In this document: positions 1 to 8,388 of the stretch, piece by piece
How the letters are laid out: each line of letters starts with the position of its first letter
Position numbering within the stretch: the stretch's first letter is position 1
Assembly: GCF_006542375.1 (NCBI RefSeq)
Contig: NZ_CP038143.1
Location: 1,426,001-1,490,000, forward strand
DNA length: 64,000 bases
Origin: Oecophyllibacter saccharovorans
GTDB lineage: Bacteria > Pseudomonadota > Alphaproteobacteria > Acetobacterales > Acetobacteraceae
Direction of reading: 5' to 3'
Made by a program: the position numbers and the translations under genes
Notes under the pieces: generated by a model
Database searches by the model: none
Seen by the model: the letters and a program-made list of their open reading frames with translations, nothing else
What the model was told of the DNA's origin: nothing

Positions 1-1
1 C

Positions 2-400
2 GCCAAGGTGGGGGCCGGCGGCGCCTCCATGATGGTTGCGGCCCAGCGCAATGACGAGGATGCCGTCTCGGCCAAGAGCTCTTACGAGACCGTGGATTCA
101 GCGGCGCGCAAGTTCAGCTGGCTGTCCCTCTCGCCGCTGACCGGGCGCACCCACCAGCTGCGCGTGCATTGCGAAAGCCTGGGCACGCCGATTCTGGGCG
201 ACCCGCGCTACGGCGGCAAGGCAGCCCATCCGGACGGCTTCACCGACCGGCTGCACCTCCACGCCCGTGAGCTGGACCTGCCGCATCCATCAGGCGGGCG
301 GCTGAAAGTGACCGCGCCGCTGCCTGCGCATATGCAGGAGACATTCCGCCAGCTCGGTTTCGTGCCCGGCCCGACGCCCGAGCCCGTACGCACGCTCTGA
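2..400 (+). CDS. RluA-family pseudouridine synthase, C-terminal part (5' end outside window)
   Basis: The frame is open from the window edge to the TGA at 398-400, so this is the 3' end of a longer gene. The visible protein carries the conserved C-terminal block of RluA/RluC/RluD enzymes: GRTHQLRVH followed by PILGDPRYGG. This region forms part of the RNA-binding and active-site cleft. The catalytic Asp, in the HRLDRxTSG motif, must lie upstream and is not seen. The family converts uridines to pseudouridine in 23S rRNA or tRNA in the cytoplasm; which RluA subtype this is cannot be told from the fragment. It lies about 95 bases upstream of the AsmA-like gene on the same strand. Confidence 0.85.
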   Translation, partial: AKVGAGGASMMVAAQRNDEDAVSAKSSYETVDSAARKFSWLSLSPLTGRTHQLRVHCESLGTPILGDPRYGGKAAHPDGFTDRLHLHARELDLPHPSGGRLKVTAPLPAHMQETFRQLGFVPGPTPEPVRTL

Positions 401-494
401 GGGGGGCGGGTTGCCCAGGTGCCGGGTTGAACGCGGCGGCCTGAAATGCTGAAGCTGAAACTGACGCAAGTCGCAAGTGACGAGAGGAGGGGGC

Positions 495-3182
495 ATGAAG
501 AAACTTCTTGGAGGGATGATCGTCCTCGTTCTGGGCGTGCTGGGGCTGGATATCGGCCTGCACGCGCTCATCAGCCCCGCGGCCCTGCAGCTGCGGGTGG
601 CGCGCATTCTCCAGGCCCAGACCGGGCTGCAGATGAAGGTGGAGAAATCCGGCTTCCAGTTCCTGCCGTGGCCTGCCTTCCGCTTTGAGGGCGTCACGCT
701 GGCGCGCCCGGGCTGCAGCCCGCTTGCCACGGCCCAGCGCATTCAGGGCGACATCGCCTTCATGCCCCTGCTGAAGCGCGAAATCAGCCTCCATGAGCTG
801 AAGACCCATGAGGTCTGGATCAATGCCGCCCCCCAGGGACAGCCGGACCAGGCGCAGTGCGGGTGGGCCGCTCCCATGGTTGCTTCCGCCGCACCCGTTT
901 CCGCGCAGGCTGCCGCCGGTCAGCCGGTCCAGGCCCCCGGTTCAGGCCCTGTGCTTTCCGTTCTCTCGAGTTCCGCGCCGCAACGCCTGCGCGCCTGGTG
1001 GAAATTCTCCCTCGACAGCCTGCGGATGAACGGGACGCGCGTGCAGTGGGGCGCTCAGCCCGGCAATAGCCCTGCCCCGGCGACCATGCAGGATTTCGGA
1101 GCGGCGCCTGCGACCCTGCTGCTGGACCATGTGCAGGTGACCTCCCTGCAAAGCGCCTCACCCTGGCTGGAAGCCTCTGGCAGGCATAGTGGTGTTCCCT
1201 TCAGCCTTAAGGGCCATGTCGGGCCGTGGGCCGCTTTCCTGCCGGGCAATGCCAGCAGTGCCGCGCCCTGGGCTTTCAGCCTGGACGGGCAGGCGGGCAA
1301 GAGCGCAGGGGAACGCGCAACGCTGGAGGGGCATTTTGCAGACGTTGCCGCCCTGGCAGGGCTGCACATGGCCCTGCAGGGCCAGGTGCAGTCCGGCGAG
1401 GAGCTGGGCCACCTGCTTGCAGCCCCGGCCCTGTCGCGTGGGCAGGTGGGGTTGCAGGGCCTCAAGGGCAGCCTGCTCCTGACCGAGCAGGAGGGCGCGC
1501 AGGGCGAAGGGACCGGTTTCCTGCAGCGCCTGCGCCAGCTGCCATCCCGCATGGCCCCGTCGAAAGTGAAGCTTTCCCTTGCCCGCCTGGTCCTCCAGGC
1601 CCCTTCAGGCGCAGGCGGGTTCTGGCCTGCCCATGAAGTGCTGACAGGCAACGGTCTGCAGCTTGACGCCCCCGCTGCCACCGCCCCGCTGACGCTTGAC
1701 GGCGCGGTACAGTTCCAGCCGGAGACCGCGCAGCAGACAGGCCCGGACCCCTGGGCGTTTCAGATGAAATTCGCCTCCCTCCAGCAGGCCGCAGCGGCCT
1801 GGCGCATTCTCACCGGTCAGCCGGACACGGTGGCCCAAGGGACTGTTGGGGTGAGCCTGAATGCCCATCAGGGAGACAAGGGGCGCCTGCAGCTTACAGG
1901 CAATGTCGGTTTGCCCACCGATGTGCGGGTTGCGCTGGTCGCGCCTCAGCTGGGGGAAATCGTTCATGACTTTGACGGACAGGGACAGGTGAAGCTCACC
2001 CGGGCTGATGCGCCTGGCGGGCTTTCCGTTTCCGTTGATGGGCTGACCTTCAGGAGCCGTGAAGCGAGCGGGACGGGCACAGGCGCGGTCCAGCACCTGC
2101 TGCAGCCTCATCCGGCGCTGAATGTGGCGCTGAATTTCAGCACGCTGGATGGCACGGCCTTGTGGGACGGTTGGCGCCACTTTCCGGACGCCCCCCAACC
2201 TGCGCCGGACAAGCAGGCTGACGCTTCTGTCAATTCCGCAGCGTCCGGTCCCGCTGGTTCTGAGTCCGCTGATTCCGGGAAGCCCTGGCGCCGTTTCCTG
2301 CAGGACTGGACGGCAACCGGTCATCTTGCCGCCGCAACCCTCAAGCTGCCTGAAGTTACCTATCAGGACGTCGTGGCTGATTTCAGGAGCGGTGACGGCC
2401 GTCTGGTCATTGATCCGCTGAGCGCGCGGCTGGATGGCACGCCCCTTTCAGGCAGCCTGGCCCTGCAGCTGGGGCCCCAGGGCGTGCATTTCGACCTCAA
2501 GGCCGCCCCTCTTGCGGTGCCTGCTGGGCTGGTACTGGAGGGGCTGGGCTGGGGCGACCTGGTGCAGGGCACCCTCCGCCTGGCCGGACAGGTGAGCGGG
2601 CAGGGCCATGACGTCCGTCAAGCCGTTGGCTCGCTGAACGGCACGATGGGCTTCGGCGTGGTGGATGGCCGTCTGGACGGTCACCTGCTGGCCCCTCTCG
2701 CCGGGCCGGCTGCAGAGCTGGTGAAGGTGAAGCCCACGCTGGGGCTGCGCTGCCTGGCCGCGCGCACCAGCTTTCATGAGGGGGCGGGCAGCCTGACCGG
2801 CCTCGTGCTGCAGGCAGGACATTTCCTGGTGACCGGCAAAGGCACGTTTACCCCAGGTGGCGCGGTCGATTTCAGCCTACAGCCCCATATAAGGGTGGCC
2901 GGCACGCAGATTTCAGCGCCGGTCCAGCTTAAGGGCACCTGGGACAGGCCTGAGATCTCCCTGAGCGGCGGCAGCGCGGCCGGGGCGGCAGGCATGAACG
3001 GGGGTCCGTCAGGAGGCGTGCACCAGCTCGATATCGGCGGGGCGCCTGCTGAAACGGATCACTGCCATGACGGCCTGCAGGCGGCCCTGGGCATGGTGCC
3101 GCCCCTGTCGCCTGCGCATGGGGGTGGTCACGGCGGGCAGGAAGACCTGCTGCGGGCCCTGGGAATCGGGAGCGGAAAATGA
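495..3182 (+). CDS. AsmA-like membrane-anchored protein
   Basis: An 895-residue protein with one N-terminal membrane segment (about residues 4-24), then a long stretch of short amphipathic beta strands and Gly/Ala-rich loops. The last 300 residues resemble the AsmA C-terminal region (repeated L.G...G.L..... and DGRL motifs). AsmA-family proteins sit in the inner membrane, reach into the periplasm, and are linked to outer-membrane assembly or phospholipid transport. The ATG at 495 is preferred over an upstream in-frame start at 477 because a strong GAGGAGGGGG ribosome site lies just before it. The stop overlaps the next gene by four bases (ATGA), so the two are probably translationally coupled. 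Assignment to AsmA rather than another member of this large family is moderately sure. Confidence 0.75.
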   Translation: MKKLLGGMIVLVLGVLGLDIGLHALISPAALQLRVARILQAQTGLQMKVEKSGFQFLPWPAFRFEGVTLARPGCSPLATAQRIQGDIAFMPLLKREISLHELKTHEVWINAAPQGQPDQAQCGWAAPMVASAAPVSAQAAAGQPVQAPGSGPVLSVLSSSAPQRLRAWWKFSLDSLRMNGTRVQWGAQPGNSPAPATMQDFGAAPATLLLDHVQVTSLQSASPWLEASGRHSGVPFSLKGHVGPWAAFLPGNASSAAPWAFSLDGQAGKSAGERATLEGHFADVAALAGLHMALQGQVQSGEELGHLLAAPALSRGQVGLQGLKGSLLLTEQEGAQGEGTGFLQRLRQLPSRMAPSKVKLSLARLVLQAPSGAGGFWPAHEVLTGNGLQLDAPAATAPLTLDGAVQFQPETAQQTGPDPWAFQMKFASLQQAAAAWRILTGQPDTVAQGTVGVSLNAHQGDKGRLQLTGNVGLPTDVRVALVAPQLGEIVHDFDGQGQVKLTRADAPGGLSVSVDGLTFRSREASGTGTGAVQHLLQPHPALNVALNFSTLDGTALWDGWRHFPDAPQPAPDKQADASVNSAASGPAGSESADSGKPWRRFLQDWTATGHLAAATLKLPEVTYQDVVADFRSGDGRLVIDPLSARLDGTPLSGSLALQLGPQGVHFDLKAAPLAVPAGLVLEGLGWGDLVQGTLRLAGQVSGQGHDVRQAVGSLNGTMGFGVVDGRLDGHLLAPLAGPAAELVKVKPTLGLRCLAARTSFHEGAGSLTGLVLQAGHFLVTGKGTFTPGGAVDFSLQPHIRVAGTQISAPVQLKGTWDRPEISLSGGSAAGAAGMNGGPSGGVHQLDIGGAPAETDHCHDGLQAALGMVPPLSPAHGGGHGGQEDLLRALGIGSGK

Positions 3183-3889
3183 CGGCAGCCCTGAAGCGGA
3201 TCTGGAAGAACGTCACGGTCGAGCCGGGGGAGGAAGAGGGCACATGGGGCCCGCTTCTCGACGGCAGCCCGGTGCGCCTGCCCAGCCGCAAGCGCCTGCA
3301 GGTCCGCTCGCGCCCGCTGGCCGAAGCGCTGGCTGAAGAATGGGGCGGCGTGCCCATGGGCAAGGAGGTGCGCCCTGATGACCTGCCGCTGACGCGCATC
3401 AGCGGCAACATGATCGACCGCATCGGCCCTGAGCCGGAAGCCACCCGCGCGCGCCTGCTGCCTTTCGGGCGCGATGATACGGTCTGTTACCGCAATGAGG
3501 GGCAGGACCGCGCCCTGCTTGACCGCGTGCTGGGCTGGGCGGAGAAGAACGGTCTGCACCCTGCCGCCACGGAAGGGCTGATGCCCCTGGAGCAGCCCGA
3601 GGCCTACATGCAGGCCCTTGCCGCCAGGCTTGCGCCCATGGGGGCTGAAGAGCTGGCGGCCCTGGGCGTCATGGCGCCCGCCATGGGCAGCCTGCTGCTG
3701 CCGCTTGCCGTGATGGACGGCGCGCTGACGGTCGAGGAAGCCGCCCGGCTGGCCAGTGCGGAAGAACTGCACCAGATGCAGGTGAACGGCCATGATGAGG
3801 ATCTGGCCGCCCAGCTGGCGCGCCGGGAAGAAGACGTGCGGGAAGCCAAGCGGTTTCTCGACCTGGCCCGCAGCGCTCGACCTGGTTGA
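3179..3889 (+). CDS. ATP12-family F1-ATPase assembly chaperone
   Basis: A 236-residue cytoplasmic protein matching the ATP12 family found in mitochondria and alphaproteobacteria, where it helps assemble the alpha subunit of F1-ATPase. Recognisable parts are the N-terminal LLDGSPVRLPSRKRL block, the central LPLTRI....ID segment, and the DTVCYRNEG motif typical of the family. The C-terminal half is helical and rich in Ala and Glu. The start codon overlaps the stop of the AsmA-like gene (ATGA at 3179-3182), implying one transcript. The gene is convergent with ispDF; the short gap between them contains a GC-rich inverted repeat at 3925-3938. Confidence 0.85.
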   Translation: MTAALKRIWKNVTVEPGEEEGTWGPLLDGSPVRLPSRKRLQVRSRPLAEALAEEWGGVPMGKEVRPDDLPLTRISGNMIDRIGPEPEATRARLLPFGRDDTVCYRNEGQDRALLDRVLGWAEKNGLHPAATEGLMPLEQPEAYMQALAARLAPMGAEELAALGVMAPAMGSLLLPLAVMDGALTVEEAARLASAEELHQMQVNGHDEDLAAQLARREEDVREAKRFLDLARSARPG

Positions 3890-3934
3890 AGCCGGGCGGG
3901 GGCTCAGGGTTACGGCCTGAGGTTCTGAGGGGCC

Positions 3935-5227
3935 TCAGTCAGCGTCCAGCGGTGCCATGATGCTGACAGCCGCGGTGGCGGCGATGCCTTCTTCCCGCCC
4001 CGTGAAGCCCAGGCGTTCGGAAGTCGTGGCCTTGATGGAGATCCGCCCCACCGGCACCTGCAGGAGCTCGGCCACCCGTTCGCGCATGGCCTGGGCATGG
4101 GGGCCGATCTTGGGGCGTTCACAGATGAGGGTCAGGTCGGCATTGACCAGCATGCCGCCCTTGCTGCGGATCAGTTCTCCCGCATGGACCAGGAAACGAG
4201 CAGAATCCATGTCGCGCCATTTATTGTCGCTGGGGGGGAAATGCCGCCCGATATCGCCTTCAGCCAGGGCGCCGTAAATGGCGTCGCACAGGGCGTGAAG
4301 GCCGACATCGGCATCTGAATGGCCTGCCAGCCCCTTCTCATGCGGGATCTCGACGCCGCAGATGATGAGCTTGCGCCCCTCGGCAAAGGCGTGGACGTCA
4401 TATCCCAGCCCCACCCGCGGCAGGAGCGGGCGCTGTTGCGCGCTCTGGTCCTGCTTGGGGTCAGGGGCTTGGTCGGCGAGAATGCGTTCAAGGCGCATCA
4501 GGTCCTCCGGAACGGTCAGTTTGATGTTGTCTTCCGAGCCCATGACGACCGCCACTTCATGGCCCGCCTGCTCCAGCAGAGCGGCGTCGTCGGTCGGCAG
4601 GGGCGCGCTGGTGCCCGCCGAAAGGGCATCCTGGGCCTGCTGGTGCAGCTGGCAGTGCAGGTCATGCAGCAGGGGGAAGGAGAAGCCCTGCGGCGTCTGG
4701 GCGCGCCAGAGATGGGCGCGGGGAACGGTTGCGGTGATGATCCCGTCTTCATCAACGCGCTTGAGCGTGTCGCTGACCGGCAGGGCCGGGATCACGCCGG
4801 AATGGCTCTGCAGGGCCCCCAGCACGTCTTCGATCACGCGGGGCGGCACGCAGGGGCGCGCGCCATCATGGACCAGGACCAGCTCAGGCGGCTCGTCAAG
4901 GGCGGCCAGCGCCTGCAGCCCGGCCCGCACGCTGTCATGGCGCTCAGCCCCGCCGGGCACGGGCGGCAGCACGTCAAGCCCCCCGAGCGCTTCAGCCAGG
5001 AGCGGGTCGCTGCCGACGGGCTGCACGAAATCGACAAAGGGCAGCAGGGCCAGCGCTGCGCGGCGGATGACGGGCTGGCCGCCGAGCTCCTGAAACTGTT
5101 TGCTGGCCTGCGGGGTGGGTGCTGAATCGGGCTGGGCTGAGGTGAGGTCAGCGGCGAAGCGGCGCCCGCGCCCTGCGGCCAGGAGAAGGGCGGCTGTCCG
5201 CCTGCGCGGTGCGGTGGGGGCAGTCAA
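3935..5227 (-). CDS. ispDF: Bifunctional IspD/IspF enzyme of the MEP isoprenoid pathway
   Basis: A 430-residue fusion. Residues about 1-255 are IspD (2-C-methyl-D-erythritol 4-phosphate cytidylyltransferase), with the nucleotide-binding [11 protein letters not shown] motif, [10 protein letters not shown] and AQTPQGF. From about residue 270 follows IspF (MECDP synthase), with the metal ligands in GYDVHAF and [13 protein letters not shown] plus ERPKIGPH. The two domains catalyse non-consecutive steps of the MEP pathway; the kinase IspE is encoded elsewhere. The fused form is common in alphaproteobacteria. All key residues seen are intact and the length is normal for a fusion. It lies 92 bases downstream of apaG on the same strand. 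Confidence 0.96.
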   Translation of the reverse strand: MTAPTAPRRRTAALLLAAGRGRRFAADLTSAQPDSAPTPQASKQFQELGGQPVIRRAALALLPFVDFVQPVGSDPLLAEALGGLDVLPPVPGGAERHDSVRAGLQALAALDEPPELVLVHDGARPCVPPRVIEDVLGALQSHSGVIPALPVSDTLKRVDEDGIITATVPRAHLWRAQTPQGFSFPLLHDLHCQLHQQAQDALSAGTSAPLPTDDAALLEQAGHEVAVVMGSEDNIKLTVPEDLMRLERILADQAPDPKQDQSAQQRPLLPRVGLGYDVHAFAEGRKLIICGVEIPHEKGLAGHSDADVGLHALCDAIYGALAEGDIGRHFPPSDNKWRDMDSARFLVHAGELIRSKGGMLVNADLTLICERPKIGPHAQAMRERVAELLQVPVGRISIKATTSERLGFTGREEGIAATAAVSIMAPLDAD

Positions 5228-5319
5228 GGCAAAGCTTACCTTTCAGATCAGGTCAGGGCGGGGTTCAGCGTAAGGGCAAAGGGTATCGGAACTCTGAAGG
5301 GAGGTCTGCCGGCGTTGGC

Positions 5320-5796
5320 TCAGTGGACCATGCCGCCATGATGGGGGCTGTCGAGGCTGAAGACCGGAATGTCGACCTTGAAGCATTCGCCCGAGCCGGG
5401 AAGAAGCATGTGGAACTGCCCATGCATGATCCCGGTGGGGGTGGGGAGTTCCGTGCCGGAAGTATATTCGAAACTGTCGCGCGGCCGGATGACGGGCTGC
5501 TCATCCACCACGCCTTCCCCGTACACGTGCCGCACGCCGCCCTGTCCGTCCACGATGGTCCAGTCGCGCCCCAGGATCTGCACGCTTTCATCGCCGTCAT
5601 TTTCGATCGTGACATGGTAAAGCCACTGGTGGCGGCGTTCTTCCAGGCTGGACTGGTCCTCCAGCCAGAAGGTCCGCACGCTGACGCGGATGTCCCCGGT
5701 CGTTTCGACGAAGCAGAAAGAAAGCTCCGGCAGATCGATATCGGTGGTGTCCAGGTCTTCGAACTCGAAGAGGGAGGGAAAGGATTTCTCTGACAT
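5320..5796 (-). CDS. apaG: ApaG-domain protein
   Basis: A 158-residue protein with the ApaG fold: SVRTFWLEDQSS, then YHVTIEN, LGRDWTIVDGQG and the signature GIMHGQFHM. ApaG proteins are small single-domain beta-sandwich proteins; the E. coli member is linked to Co2+/Mg2+ resistance and diadenosine tetraphosphate levels, but the biochemical role is not settled. This protein is about 30 residues longer than the usual 125-130, through an acidic N-terminal stretch (FEFEDLDTTDIDLPEL). An AGAGAGG ribosome site lies just before the ATG at 5796. It may share a transcript with ispDF downstream. Confidence 0.9.
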   Translation of the reverse strand: MSEKSFPSLFEFEDLDTTDIDLPELSFCFVETTGDIRVSVRTFWLEDQSSLEERRHQWLYHVTIENDGDESVQILGRDWTIVDGQGGVRHVYGEGVVDEQPVIRPRDSFEYTSGTELPTPTGIMHGQFHMLLPGSGECFKVDIPVFSLDSPHHGGMVH

Positions 5797-6061
5797 GCCT
5801 CTCTATCTAGAATCATCCGCTCCTTTTGTCAGTCCGTTTGTTGGCGGTTGTTTCGGGGCCTTTCCCGCAAGGCGCGGCAGGCAGGAATCTCTCGCTGCGG
5901 CAGGGCTCTGGAACATGAGAAAATTTTCAGAAAGGCGAATAGTTTTTCGCATGCGGGCCGATATTCTGTAAGCTTGCCTGACGGATCCTGCGCGGGCTGG
6001 TGGCTGCGGCTTCATGTCCTGCCCCTCTTGCAGTGACCGTTTTTTCAGGAGATGTCCCATC

Positions 6062-6295
6062 ATGACGGCAAAAACCTCCCCCAGCGACAAGGCCTCCAAC
6101 CCTGTGCCCGGCGCGGGCCGCACCCCCCAGCCTGCCCAGAGCAGCGAGGAGGCGCAGATCAAGGCCACTGAGCGCGCTGACGCGCTGGCAGCCGAGCAGA
6201 ATGCCGAGGTGCAGGACGTGGCGGAAGCCGAGGTCGCTGCTGAAGCTGAAGTTCAGGATACCGCCATGATGGATGGCGATGTCGGCATGCGCTGA
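6062..6295 (+). CDS. Small acidic Ala/Glu-rich protein of unknown function
   Basis: A 77-residue protein with no family I recognise. The ATG at 6062 has a good AGGAGA ribosome site at 6047-6052; an in-frame start at 6014 has none. The N-terminal third is rich in Ser, Pro and Lys and looks disordered. The rest is a run of Ala, Glu, Gln and Val in a pattern such as AEVQDVAEAEV, suggesting an acidic amphipathic helix. There is no signal peptide or membrane segment. It stands alone between apaG (divergent) and tRNA-Gly. The ribosome site and biased composition support a real gene, but it could be lineage-specific. Confidence 0.55.
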   Translation: MTAKTSPSDKASNPVPGAGRTPQPAQSSEEAQIKATERADALAAEQNAEVQDVAEAEVAAEAEVQDTAMMDGDVGMR

Positions 6296-6332
6296 GCGGT
6301 CCTATCTGTTGGCGCGCGTCCTGGCTGCGGGG

Positions 6333-6362
6333 TTGCAGAAGGGCGCGCGCGAAAGCTATAAA
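6333..6362 (+). promoter_or_regulatory. Candidate sigma70 promoter of tRNA-Gly
   Basis: TTGCAG at 6333-6338 and TATAAA at 6357-6362 are separated by 18 bases and lie about 50 bases before the tRNA. Both hexamers are close to consensus. There is no direct evidence of use. Confidence 0.5.
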
Positions 6363-6411
6363 GGCTTCTGCAGCATGGAAGCGCCGCACGGCAGGCGCGA
6401 GTGCTGTCTGA

Positions 6412-6485
6412 GCGGATGTAGTTCAATGGTAGAACGGCAGCTTCCCAAGCTGCATACGGGGGTTCGATTCCCCTCATCCGCTCCA
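6412..6485 (+). tRNA. tRNA-Gly (anticodon CCC)
   Basis: Folds as a full cloverleaf. The 7-bp acceptor stem pairs GCGGATG (6412-6418) with CATCCGC (6475-6481), and the D stem pairs GTTC with GAAC. The anticodon stem GCAGC/GCTGC encloses the loop TTCCCAA, giving anticodon CCC. The T arm has the standard TTCGATT loop. The discriminator base is T (6482), followed by a genome-encoded CCA (6483-6485). It reads glycine codon GGG. Confidence 0.97.
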
Positions 6486-6829
6486 ATGCTGCCTTCAGGT
6501 CAGCTCAGCCCCGGCGCATGATACCCAAGCACGTCGACCGGCAGGTCTGAAAACAGCCCTGGGACCGGGCGGCTGAAAACTGAAAATCTGTTCCTGGCTT
6601 TTCCGGTATCCTGCGCCTTTTGCGGGACGTTAAGGTTTTATTTGTAATTCCTGAATGTTTTTCCCCGCAGAACCGTTCTGGCAAATGCAGCGGATGATCC
6701 AGAAGAATATCTTCGCAGCCGGCGGAGGTCTTTTTCTGGATTTCTTTTTGTCAGGCGCAACAGCAGCACTTGCAGCAGGGCGTTTTTGAAGGGATACCCT
6801 GCCCAGACGAAACTTTTCAGAGGGAAGAG
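6486..6829. other. Intergenic region between tRNA-Gly and proP
   Basis: About 340 bases without a convincing gene. It becomes AT-rich after about 6590 and contains runs of T that could be part of a proP promoter, but I see no clear -35/-10 pair. An in-frame start for proP at 6770 lies inside it but lacks a ribosome site. Confidence 0.4.
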
Positions 6830-8335
6830 ATGAAGCTGAGACGGAAAAAAGCCAAGCCCATTACCTTGAAAGACGTCACGATCATTGATGATAGCAAGCT
6901 CCGCAAAGCCATTACGGCAGCCGCGCTTGGCAATGCGATGGAGTGGTTTGATTTCGGCGTCTACGGCTTTCTTGCCAACGCGCTGGGCAAGGTCTTTTTC
7001 CCTGAAGCCTCACCGGGCGTGCAGCTGGTCGCAACGCTGGCCACTTTCTCGGTGCCTTTTCTCATCCGGCCGCTGGGCGGGCTGTTTTTCGGGCGGCTCG
7101 GCGACAAATACGGCCGCCAGAAAATTCTCGCCATCACGATCATCATCATGTCCATCAGCACGTTTTCCATCGGGCTGATCCCCTCTTACGCCATGATCGG
7201 GGTGTGGGCGCCGATCATGCTGCTGCTCTGCAAGATGGCCCAGGGGTTCTCGGTCGGCGGGGAATATACCGGTGCCTCGATCTTCATCGCCGAGTATTCC
7301 CCTGACCGCAAACGCGGCTTCATGGGCAGCTGGCTGGAGTTCGGCTCCATCGCCGGTTACGTGCTGGGGGCCGGGGTGGTGCTGCTGATCACAGCGCTCA
7401 TCGGCGAGCAGGGGCTCGACAGCTGGGGCTGGCGCCTGCCGTTCTTCCTGGCCTTTCCGCTGGGGGTGATCGGGCTCTACCTGCGCCATGCACTGGAGGA
7501 GACGCCGGCCTTCCAGCAGCATGTCGAAACCATGGAGCAGGGCGACCGCGAAGGCCTGCAGGACGGGCCCAAGATCTCCTTTGGCGAAGTCGTGCGCAAG
7601 TATTGGAGAAGTTTTCTCTGCTGCATCGGCGTCGTGATTGTCACCAACGTCACGTATTACATGCTCCTGACCTATATGCCGAGCTATCTTTCGCACAGCC
7701 TGGGCTATACCGAGGAACAGGGCGTTCTGATCATCATCGCCATCATGATGGGCATGCTCTTCATCCAGCCTGTCATCGGCCTGCTCAGTGACCGTTTCGG
7801 CCGCCGGCCTTTCGTGATCGGCGGCAGCATCGCGCTGTTTCTGCTGGCTGTGCCGGCCTTCAGGCTGATCGACAGCGGGCTGCAGCCGCTCATCTTCAGT
7901 GGCCTGCTGGTCCTGGCGGTGATTCTCAACTGCTTCACCGGGGTCATGGCTTCGAGTCTGCCGGCCATGTTTCCAACCCAGGTGCGCTTCAGCGCCCTGG
8001 CGAGCGCTTTCAACATTTCCGTGCTTATCGCAGGCCTGACGCCCACCGTGATCGCCTGGCTGGTGGAAGTGACCTCCAACCTGATGATGCCGGCCTATTA
8101 TCTGATGGCTGTTGCCGCTATCGGTATCGTCACCGGGCTTGCCATGCGCGAGACGGCCAACAAGCCCCTGCGCGGCGCGGCGCCAGCGGCCTCCGACATT
8201 GAGGAGGCCAAGGAGATCCTCAAGGAGCATCATGCCAGCATCGAGCAGCAGATCGAGGATATCGAGGCTGAAATCACCCGGCTGGAGGCGCAGCGCCGCC
8301 GCCTGATCGACCAGCACCCCAGGATCGAGGCCTGA
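6830..8335 (+). CDS. proP: ProP-type osmoprotectant/H+ symporter (MFS)
   Basis: A 501-residue, 12-helix major facilitator, almost the same length as E. coli ProP. Long stretches match what I remember of the E. coli protein: KPITLKDVTIIDD at the N-terminus, GNAMEWFDFGVYGF in helix 1, and KMAQGFSVGGEYTG. ProP takes up proline, glycine betaine and ectoine with protons across the inner membrane in response to high osmolality. The C-terminal tail (about residues 455-501) has the heptad-like pattern of the ProP coiled coil that tunes osmosensing, ending in LIDQHPRIEA. The ATG at 6830 has an AGGGAAG site just upstream and gives the ProP-like N-terminus. The close match to gammaproteobacterial ProP suggests horizontal acquisition. 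Confidence 0.93.
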   Translation: MKLRRKKAKPITLKDVTIIDDSKLRKAITAAALGNAMEWFDFGVYGFLANALGKVFFPEASPGVQLVATLATFSVPFLIRPLGGLFFGRLGDKYGRQKILAITIIIMSISTFSIGLIPSYAMIGVWAPIMLLLCKMAQGFSVGGEYTGASIFIAEYSPDRKRGFMGSWLEFGSIAGYVLGAGVVLLITALIGEQGLDSWGWRLPFFLAFPLGVIGLYLRHALEETPAFQQHVETMEQGDREGLQDGPKISFGEVVRKYWRSFLCCIGVVIVTNVTYYMLLTYMPSYLSHSLGYTEEQGVLIIIAIMMGMLFIQPVIGLLSDRFGRRPFVIGGSIALFLLAVPAFRLIDSGLQPLIFSGLLVLAVILNCFTGVMASSLPAMFPTQVRFSALASAFNISVLIAGLTPTVIAWLVEVTSNLMMPAYYLMAVAAIGIVTGLAMRETANKPLRGAAPAASDIEEAKEILKEHHASIEQQIEDIEAEITRLEAQRRRLIDQHPRIEA

Positions 8336-8388
8336 GCGAACAGCCCGGGGGGAGTAACGGAACAGAAACGGAAGCGGAGGGAAGGCGG

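Noticed and set aside
7010-8317. A 435-residue reverse-strand frame opposite proP
   Set aside because: It is a shadow of a strongly conserved transporter gene, with low-complexity composition.
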